From: an uncultured Flavobacteriales bacterium
GTDB lineage: Bacteria; Bacteroidota; Bacteroidia; Flavobacteriales_D; Sanyastnellaceae
Length of the DNA: 18,312 bases
Direction: 5' to 3'
Assembly (NCBI GenBank): GCA_937996585.1
Contig: CALKUW010000242.1
Coordinates: 1 to 18,312, forward strand
The position numbers and the translations under genes are program-made. Under the pieces are notes generated by a model, which was not told the DNA's origin, ran no database searches, and saw only the letters and a list, made by a program, of their open reading frames with translations. Below, piece after piece: positions 7,652 through 16,800 of the stretch (position 1 is the stretch's first letter; each line of letters starts with the position of its first letter).

Positions 7652-7843
7652 GAGGCAGATATACTTGGTGTGTTGGTCTCTTTCGAGAGGAACAAATTCA
7701 CCCATAATTCCCAAAAATCACAGAACGGTTACGAATTTGACTGACGATACTTATCCACGATTGAACACCCCCATATAAGGGAAATGCCGTCCCCGGGGGG
7801 ACGGCATTCCGACAGGTGATTTGGTTCGCCTCCCGGCTTTTGA
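7652..7843 (-). promoter_or_regulatory. Intergenic region upstream of the 1229-aa gene
   Basis: This 192-bp gap lies between the stop of the giant gene and the start of the 1229-aa gene. The part near the giant gene contains a hairpin, listed separately. The remaining roughly 130 bases should hold the promoter of the 1229-aa gene. The best match I see is TGAATTTG on the minus strand (7700-7693), one mismatch from TAnnTTTG, without a convincing -33 TTG at normal spacing. No plausible short gene is visible here. Confidence 0.3.
7783..7808 (-). terminator. Strong hairpin, probable terminator of the giant gene
   Basis: There is a 12-bp perfect inverted repeat (AATGCCGTCCCC at 7783-7794, GGGGACGGCATT at 7797-7808) with only two bases between the arms, so the innermost pairs probably open to form the loop. 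It lies 35 bases downstream of the giant gene's stop. On the minus strand it is followed by TTCCCTTATAT, a mediocre U-tract, so it may be an imperfect terminator or a transcript-stabilising hairpin with partial read-through into the 1229-aa gene. Confidence 0.65.
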
Positions 7844-10800
7844 TCACTCAGTCACCAGGAGCTTTTTGACGATCATGTAGTCGCTGTTGGACAGCTTGAT
7901 CTGGTACATGCCGCTTTGCAATTCATCGGCGGGGATGTCGAGCGAATGGTTGACGCCCGGTCCCGCAATGCCGTCGAACAATTGGGTCACCAGCACACCA
8001 TCCATGGTGAACATGGTGATGGTCACACGCATGTTGCTTGTGACCTCGAAGCCGAGTTGGCTCCAATCGTTGGTCGGGTTCGGCTGGAGGTTGGTGACGC
8101 GGATGGGTGTCTTTCCGACCGTGAGGTCGCCAGCGCCTCCGAGCAGTCCCGGCGTGTGATCGGTGCCACCGTTGCCGGAAACTTCAGCATCACCATCGCC
8201 AAGGCATTCGCCTCCATTGACATCCACCGCGTACTGGAACGTGGTGCTGTTCCCGCAGTCATCGACCAGCAGGTAGGTACGGTCGATGCTCCAGGGCAGG
8301 CAGCAGTCCATGTCGCCGAACAGGTCGCCGGAGCCCATGGTCGGGATGCCATTGAATGTTCCGGAATAGGTGAACCAGCCACTGTAGCCGAAGTTGTTGT
8401 TCATGTTGTTGGCACCCAGGCCGAGCTGGAAGGCGTAGTACTGGTTGGCAGGGGAGTGCATCAGCGAGAACGTGTTGCCCTCGTAGTTGTCCGTACCGAT
8501 CAGGCTGCCGCTCAGCATGATGCGGTACTCCCAGTTCTCGTGGTCATCGATGATGTCGCCACAGTCGCGCTTGAAGCTCGTCGGGATATCCTGATTGCTC
8601 CACTCGTCCCAGGTCATGGGGGCGCTGTAGGTCACCTCGATGTCCCATCCTCCTCCGGAACCGTCAAGGGCCATGACGCTCTGCGTCAGCACCCAGGTCG
8701 AATCGGGGCGGTGCTCGATGCTGCCGGGCGAGGTGGCCACGTAATACTCTGAACCACCGCTGGGCAGGTTGAACAGTCGGAGGCTGTGGGGGTCGAGGCC
8801 ATTGCAGGTCTCGCCATCCTCGAAGGCTTCCGGTACGACGGAGGTGCAGTATCGCGTGACGCTGTCATTGGGCGCGTAGTCCCCATTGGTGGACTCCGTG
8901 AACGTCAGATCGACCTCTGTGTCACAGTTGTCGGTGAAGGAGACCTCGCAGGCATCGGGAATGTTGACGATGCCATTGTGGTCCTCGCAGCAGGCCGCGA
9001 TGCTCGAGCCGTTCTCGATGTCACAGGTACCCGTGAATTGGGGCGCGATTTGATCGAGCACATGGATCATCTGGGACACCTCGACCGTGTCTGCATTGCC
9101 GCAGGCATCCGTGGCGATGAGCGTGAAGGTCCGCGTGAAGTGGTAATCGCCTTCCGCGAGGCTGTCCTCTGTAGCGCATGTGTAGACCGCTTCACTGTCG
9201 CTCAGTGTCACATCCACGGTCACATTGGTGTCGCAGGCATCGAAGACCTCATGGGAGGGGACTCCGAGGGAATCGGTGCCGAGGTAGACGTCGCAATCCG
9301 CCGTTTGCAGGATGGTCTGGTCTGCAGGGGCCTCCGCCGTCAGGGCCGGGTCTCCTTCATCAAGCACCTCGATCAGCTGCGTGGCCATCTCGGTCGTGAT
9401 GTTGCCGCAGTTGTCTTCGGCCTGGATGGTCCACAGGCGGTGGAGTTCATATGCGCCACCACAGGTGGGGGCGATGCTGTCCGTCGAAGCAATGTCGATG
9501 GTCACTTCCAGGTCGCAGTTGTCATCCGCATTGGCCAGCGGTGATCCCGTCGCCGTAGGATCGGAATCCACTGCGCAATTCTCATCCGCGACCAGTGTCA
9601 CGTCGGCAGGATAGACGATGGTCAGCATCGGAGCGAGGGTGTCCGCAATGGTGATTGTCTGCGTGACGCTCTTCTCGTTGCCGCACACGTCGGTCGCCGT
9701 CCAGAGGCGGTCGACCACATAGCAATCCACGTCGAGGCTGTCCGCAGCGATGACCGAATCGGAATAGCTGATCGTCACGGAGCCCAGGCAGTTGTCTTCC
9801 GCCATGGCCGTGCCGAGGCTGTCGAGGTTCCAAGCCTCGTTGCAGAGCAGTGTCGTGTCGGCCGGCACATGCGTGAAGACCGGTGCGATGCTGTCGTAGA
9901 GGTGGACGATCTGGGTCAGGACCGTATCGTTGCCGCAAGCATCGCTGACCGTGTAGGTCCGCTCGAAGGCACCGGCGCAGGGGCCTTCCGCCATGGGCTC
10001 ATCCGCGATGTCGACATTGACATCACTGCAGCCGTCGAAGGTCGTCAGGGCATAAGCCGTCGAATCATTGTAGTCGGCGCACATGACCATGAAGAGGCTG
10101 TCCGCTGCCGCCGTCGGAGCCGTGGTGTCCTCGATGATGAACGCGGCGGTCGTGCTGCTGGCATTGCCGCATTCGTCCATTGCCGTGAACGTCACGATGG
10201 TCGTAGCCACCGCACCTTCGCAGGCCGGGATGACCGTGTCGACAGCGTGGTTCCAATCGACCATGCCACAAAGGTCGCTGGCCGCGGCTCCCGCCAGGCT
10301 GTCGACCCACGCGTCATAGGCGCCGGTATTGCCGGCTCCGTCGCACTCCACGGTCAGGTCGCCGGCCGGGGTGTCGAAGGCCGGGGCGATCGTATCCTGG
10401 ACCGTCACGGTCTGTACGTGGACGCTTTCGTTGGCGCAGTCATCCGCCGTGGTCCACGTACGGGTCAAGGTGTACTGCTGCGGGCAATCGCCAGCCGTCG
10501 TGTCCTCCGTGAAGACCACGAGGACTTCCTGGCAGAGGTCGGTTGCCGTCAGGACGTCCGCTGCGGGAACGTCATGGCAGTTCACGGTGGTGTCACCCGG
10601 CAGCGCCTCCACGAAGGTGGGCGCTACCGTGTCGATGATGGTGATGACCTGGGTGGCTTCCGTGGTGAGGCCGCAGGCATCCTCCGCCGTGAAGGTGCGC
10701 GTGACGGTGTAGGCCTGCGGACAGTCGCCGGCCGTGGTGTCGGCCACCACGGACACTTCGACGCTGTCGGTGCAATTGTCCGAGGCCGTGGCCATCTCGA

Positions 10801-13800
10801 GCGGGTGCTCCTCACTGCACAGGGCGGTGTAGTCCTCCGGCACGAAGTCGAAGGTGGGTGCGACCGTATCGATGAGGTTGATGGTCTGTGTAAACGTGCT
10901 GGTGTTCTCACAGGCGTCCGTCGCGAGGTAGGTGCGGATCCAGCTGCCGGGGCAGGGGCCACTTCCCTCGAGGTTGCTTTCAACCGTGATGACGCTGATT
11001 CCACATTCGTCTTCTGCGGTCACCACGTAGAGCGCATCCTCCTCGTAGAGGTCACAGGCAATGCTGAATACATAACCCGTGTCGGCGAAGACCGGGGCGA
11101 TGGTGTCGATGATGGTGAACGTCGCCGTTGTCGAATCCGCGTTGCCGCAGGCATCGGTGGCAGTGAAGGTCACCGTGGCACTGCCCGTCGCACCGCAGCC
11201 CGGTGTCAAGCCGACGGCGTCGAAGTTGTTGGACCAGGTGACGTCACCCGAGCAGCTGTCTGAGGCCGTGGCGCCACCGTTGTTGAGCAACCAGCCATCG
11301 AGGTCCGCATCGTTGAATTCACCGTCGCACTGGACCGTAAGGTCGGAGGCGGGCTCGACCTCGGGGGCCGTGGTGTCGACAATGGTGAAGGTGGCCGAGC
11401 AGGACGTCGCATTGTTGCAGGCGTCCGTCGCGGTGAAGGTCACAAGGCGTTCGAGGGTCGGACCACAGCTGTCCGTCTCGAGGACCACCGTGTCGATGAC
11501 CGCTTCGCTGCAGCCGTCGGTGGCTTCGGCAGAAGCCAGCCATGCCGTCCACTCCGCTTCATTGCCTGCACCGTCGCACTCCACCGTCAGGTTCTCAGGG
11601 CAGAGCAGTGTGGGGGGCAGGGAATCCGTTACCGTGATCACCTGCGTGCAGGTCTCGGTGGTGGTGTTGAAGCAATCGTCCTCCGCTGTCACCGTGAAGG
11701 TGCGGGTGAAGGTGTACGAGCCGAGGCACAGGGTGTCGGCCGGACCGTCCTCGAAGGTGGTGGTCAGTTCGATGTCCACGCAGCAGTTGTCGAATGCGGT
11801 GATGTCCGGCATGCCCGTCACGCTGGTGTCGGTGTCCACGTCGCACGCCGCATCGCTGAACAATTCAACGCTGTCGGGACAGTTCACCAGCAGTGTCGGC
11901 GGGATGGTATCGACCAGTTCCACGAACTGGCTGAACGTGGCCGTGTTGCCGCAGTCGTCGCTGACGATGTATTCCCGCATGAACGTGGCCGCCGGTTGGA
12001 CGCATCCGCCGCTGAACGGCATGTCGGTGATGGCAATGGTGACCTCGCCACAGTTGTCCGTGGCCGTGATGTAGGGCACGAGGGCATCCTCTTCGTAGTT
12101 CTGGCAGGCCACGATGACGACCATGTCACCAGTGATGACCGGGGCGGTCTCATCGACCACCACGAGGGTCTGCATCACCTCGGAAGCGTTGCCGCAGTCA
12201 TCCACGAAGGTGTAGAGCCTGTGAACTTCGTAACTGCCTTCACAGCTGCCGAGCAGGACGCTGTCTTCCGCCCAGGTGTAGGCCACGTCGGAGTCGCAGT
12301 TGTCCGTGCCGCTGGCCGACCCATACTCCGCTGCGGCATCGTACAGCTCGCAGGCGATCGTATCGCCCGTGACGGTGCCGACCGGGGCGAGGGTGTCGAG
12401 AAGGGTGATGGTCTGCACGCATTCCGTCACGTTCTCGCAGTTGTCCATGGCGGAGAAGGTCCGCAGGATGGTGCGGCTGCCTTCCGGCGTGTCATCGTCA
12501 CCGGCACAGTCGATGCCGGCCAGGCTGTCCGTGTAGGTGATCTCGATGTCCTCGACCGCGCTGCAGTTGTCGGAGGCCGTGGCCGTTCCGGTCAGGCTGT
12601 CGGCGAGGTTGGCGGCGCACGCCGCATCCAGGTGCAGAGTAGTGTCGTCCGGACATTCGAGCACAGGTGCCGTCATGTCGAACAGGACCACGAACTGGCT
12701 GATGGAACTGCTGTTGCCGCAGTCATCCGTGGCAGTCCAGATGCGCTCCCATGAACCCGGGCATCCACCGGAGAAGAATTGGGCGGTGATGCTGTAGTCG
12801 AGGGCATCATCGCAGTTGTCCACCGCGCCTATGGGCACCTGGGTTGGATCCGTCGGGTCGGAAAGGTCGTCACAGGCTGCATAGGTGTAAAGCAGGGCGC
12901 CGGACCAATCCGGGGCCGTGTCGTCCACCACCTGGATCAGCTGGGTGCAGGAGGCCTCGGCGGTGTTGCCGCAGCTGTCCGTGGCCGTGACCGTCCAGGT
13001 CCGGGTGAAGTTGAAGGCGTTTCCACACGTGGAGACGGTATCGCTGTCCACGTAGCTCGAGGACGTGGCGACAGGGCCATCGCAGTTGTCGCTCGTCTCG
13101 ATTGACGGTTCGCCCGTGGTGGAAGCGGGGGCTTCCGCCTCACAGAAGGCGTCGAGCGAAACGGTAGCGGTATCGGGACAGGTCAATGTCAGTTCGGGTG
13201 CGATGAGGTCCTGCAGAAGGACGGTCTGCACGCAGGTGGCGGTGTCCGTATTGCCGCAGTGGTCCTCACCGACGGCCATCCAGGTCCGCTCGAGCAGCGT
13301 GTTTCCAACGCACAGGGGTGTCAGGACATCGCTGTAGGTGATCGTGGTCTCCGGCTCGTTGTCGCAGTTGTCCGAGCAGGTGGCTTCCGCCATACCGAGG
13401 TTGGTCACGCTCGTATCCGCCAGGCAGTTCAGGTCGACCAGCAGGGTGTCTCCGGCTGGGCAGGTGATTTCGACCTCGGGGGCGATGCTGTCCGTCAAAT
13501 GGATCAACTGGTCGACCGTCGTGCTGTTTCCGCAAGAGTCTGTGATGGTGTAGGTCCGGTCATACGTGCCGGCGCAAGCACCGCTGAACTCGAGGTTCGA
13601 GGAAATGGCGATGGCCGCACCACTGCAGTTGTCCGTCGCGGTGATGGCATAGAGGGAATCCTCATGGAAAACGCTGCAGTCCATGGTCACTTCGATGTCG
13701 GCGGTGACGATTGGAGCCAGCGTATCCTCCACGCTCACCGTGTGCGAGCAGGTGACGGTCGAGTCGTTGTCGCAGTCATCGGTGGCGGTCACCGTCCAGG

Positions 13801-16800
13801 TACGGGTGAAGCTGTAGTTGCCGAGGCACGTGGTGTTGGTGTCCGAATCGACGAAGGAGATGTCGAGGCCCGGCGCGGAATCACAGTTGTCGGATACCGT
13901 GATGCCCGGCAGGCTTACATCCTCGAGCCCAACTGCAACGGCACATTCTGCATCCGCATAAACCGTGGTATCGGACGGGCATTCGATGCTGAGAGCAGGC
14001 TTGCTGACGTCGTTCACCGTGATGGTCTGCGAACAGGTCACGGTCGTGGCATTCGAGCAGGCATCGGTCGCCGTGGCGGACCAGGTCCGGACGATGACCA
14101 TGCTGCCGTTGCAGGGCGTTTCCACGGCATCGGCGTAAGTGACGATCACCCCGGGCGTGCCGCAGTTGTCGGAGGCTTCCGCCGTCGCAAACGACAGGTT
14201 GGCCGCAGAGGTGTCCGCCTCGCAGAGGGCGTCCACCGTGAGCAGCGTATCCGCCGGGCAGGTGATGGACAGCACCGGGGCCTCCTCGTCGGTCAGGATG
14301 ATGACCTGCTCGGCCGTGGACACGTTGCCGCAGCTGTCCGTGGCGCTGATGGTCCGCAGGTAGCTGCCGGCACAGGAGAGTTCGCCTGCCGTCTGGCTGT
14401 CGATGGCCAGCTCGGCCGCACTGCAGTTGTCCGCGGCGGAGACGCCGTAGAGTTCCGTCTCCATGAAGAGGTCGCACGCCATGGTGACCGTGTCCTCGAT
14501 GGCGATGAGGGGAGCGGTCTGGTCCTCCACTTCAATGTGCTGCGCGCATTCGGCGATGGTCGCATTGCCGCATTCGTCGGTCGCCGTGATGGTCCACGTC
14601 CGGGTGAAGGCGTAGTGGCCAATGCACAGGTCGAGGGTGTCCGCATCGGCATATGCCGTATCGATGACAACGGCTCCACCACACAGGTCCTCTGTCAGGA
14701 TGGCGGGCGTACCGAGGGCCGACGGAGACGTGTCCGCTCCGCAGTTTTCGTCCTTGGCGACCAGCGCGCTGTCCGGGCAGGAGATCTCCAGCGTGGGCCC
14801 GACAAGGTCAAGAACCTCGATGATCTGGACGCAAGACACTGTATCGGCGCGGTCGCAGTTGTCGACGGCGATGGCCGTCCACGTCCGCTCGATGAGCATG
14901 TGACCCGCACAATCCGATGTGACCACGTCTTCGTGCGTGATCGTTTCGACCGGCGCGTCGTCGCAGTTGTCGCTCACCGAAATCTCGAGGGCGCCCAGTG
15001 CGGCAACGGACGTGTCCGCAGCGCAGAGGTCGTCCACCTCGAGCAGCGCGGAATCGGGGCAGCTGGTGATTGTGATGACCGGAGGAATGGAGTCGTAGAG
15101 CGACACCGATTGCTCGAAGTAGGTCACGTTGTCACAAGCGTCCGTCACGGAGTAGTAGCGGAACATGTTGAATCCGCAGCCGCCCGTGGTGACCACTGCC
15201 GAGTCGATGACGATGTCAAGCTCGTCGGCACTGCTGCAGGCGTCGGTGGCCTCGATGTTGTAGAGGGCGTTTTCGTCGTAATCGGCACAAGCAACGGCGA
15301 TGTCGTTCAATCCCGTGACTGCCGGCGGTGTGGTGTCGACGATTTCGAAGGACAGGTCGATGGAAGAGCTGTTGCCACAGGCATCCGTCGCCGTGAAGGT
15401 GTAGGTGGTGGACCCCGTGGATCCGCACCCCGAATCCATGCCGGACATGAAGGGGCCACTCCACGAGACTTCACCACAATCGTCGGTGGCTTCGGCACCG
15501 CCTCGGCTGGCGAGCCAGGCACTCAGGGCGACGGCATTGTCCGCGCCACATTCGCCAAACCCGTTCTCACCACCGGTGATGACCGGAGCGACGGTGTCCA
15601 CGACCTGGATGGTCTGGAAATGGAAGGCCTGATTTCCGCAGTCATCCGAGGCCATCCAACTGCGCTCCAGGGTGTAGCAACCAGGTGCGAGTGAATCGAG
15701 CAGGGCCTGACCGTTGAAGCTGACGGTGATTTCCGATCCCGGGCAGTTGTCCTCTGCGGTCAACGTTTCCAGGGCGGGCAGATCCGCTCCACAGTAGACC
15801 ACCGTGTCGGCCGGGGCATCGTTGAAGGTCGGAGCCTCATTGTCATCGTAGACGAAGACCTGCTCCATCTGGGAGATGTTGCTGCAGTTGGGGTCTACGA
15901 AGGTGTAGAGCAGTGAAGCCGTCTGGTTGCAGCTCAGGCTGTTTTGGTTGGCCGATTCTGTGCATTCGAGGTCGACGAGCACGTCACCATTGGCGCCACT
16001 GACCTCCATGCTGGGATCCCACAAATAGCCCTCCCAACCAAACCATCCACCTGCACCGTAGTTACAGTTGCGGTCGTTGGCCATCTCACCCACCTGGAAT
16101 CCGAAGTATTGGTTCGACGGGGCGTGGTTGAGGGCGAGCAAGCTGCCATCGAGGTCACCCTGACCCACGAGGAAGCTCTGGTCTCCCTTGAGGGTGTAGA
16201 TGTTCCACGCATCGGTGATGTCCGGCGTGGGCGTGCAGGTCATGGCGGTCTTGAACCCACCGGGCCAATCCGCTCCGGTCACGCCATTCTCGAACTCGAT
16301 GTAGACCTGCCACTTCTCGTTCGGGTTGGTCACACCTTCGACCGTTCCCGAGAGGGAGGCCGTGTTGCTGAAGGCGAACTCTTCAAAGGTCAATCCTTCC
16401 CCACTGGGTACGTAGTAGGTCGATTCAACACCGTACATGGAGATGCCGAACAGCACGATGGCTCCGTCGTCGCCGATGCCGTTGGCGGTCGAAGCGATGC
16501 AGGTGCTGCGCAATTCACGTTCGCCAATCTGCGGATTGCAGGAAACGGTGATGTCCTGCTCCTGGGAGCAGTTGTTGAAGGCGGTCAGGTCCGGATTGCA
16601 GGTGATGTTCTGGAGGTCGGCGAAGCAGCTGAGCACCACGGTGTCGAGCGAAGCACTGGGTACGATGCAGGCGATGTCACAGCTGTCGGAAATGAGGGTG
16701 CCATCGCAGTTGAATCCGGGGGCGGGGCCGTCGCCACCACACTCGCCGCAGAAGTCCAGGTAGAGGCAGGCTACGTTGCCATCGGCGAAGTTGCACGCGC

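Noticed and set aside
7652..7714. Longer N-terminus (21 codons) of the 1229-aa protein
   Set aside because: The upstream residues include charged stretches (EFVPLERDQHTK) that do not fit a signal peptide. The ATG at 7651 starts a textbook one.
7652..7843. Small RNA or riboswitch in the gap between the two large genes
   Set aside because: Apart from the 7783-7808 hairpin, which is explained as a terminator, no further structure or conserved motif could be recognised.
9869..11263. 464-codon plus-strand open frame
   Set aside because: Same explanation: an antisense shadow of HYR repeats with no independent coding evidence. The same applies to the frames at 15944-17101 (+) and 164-1303 (-).
13259..15694. 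811-codon plus-strand open frame antisense to the giant gene
   Set aside because: It lies wholly opposite the HYR repeats. Its translation is low-complexity (Gly, Val, Arg, Asp rich), has no recognisable domain, and repeats in register with the HYR units. GC-rich, repeat-coded DNA often leaves the opposite strand open.
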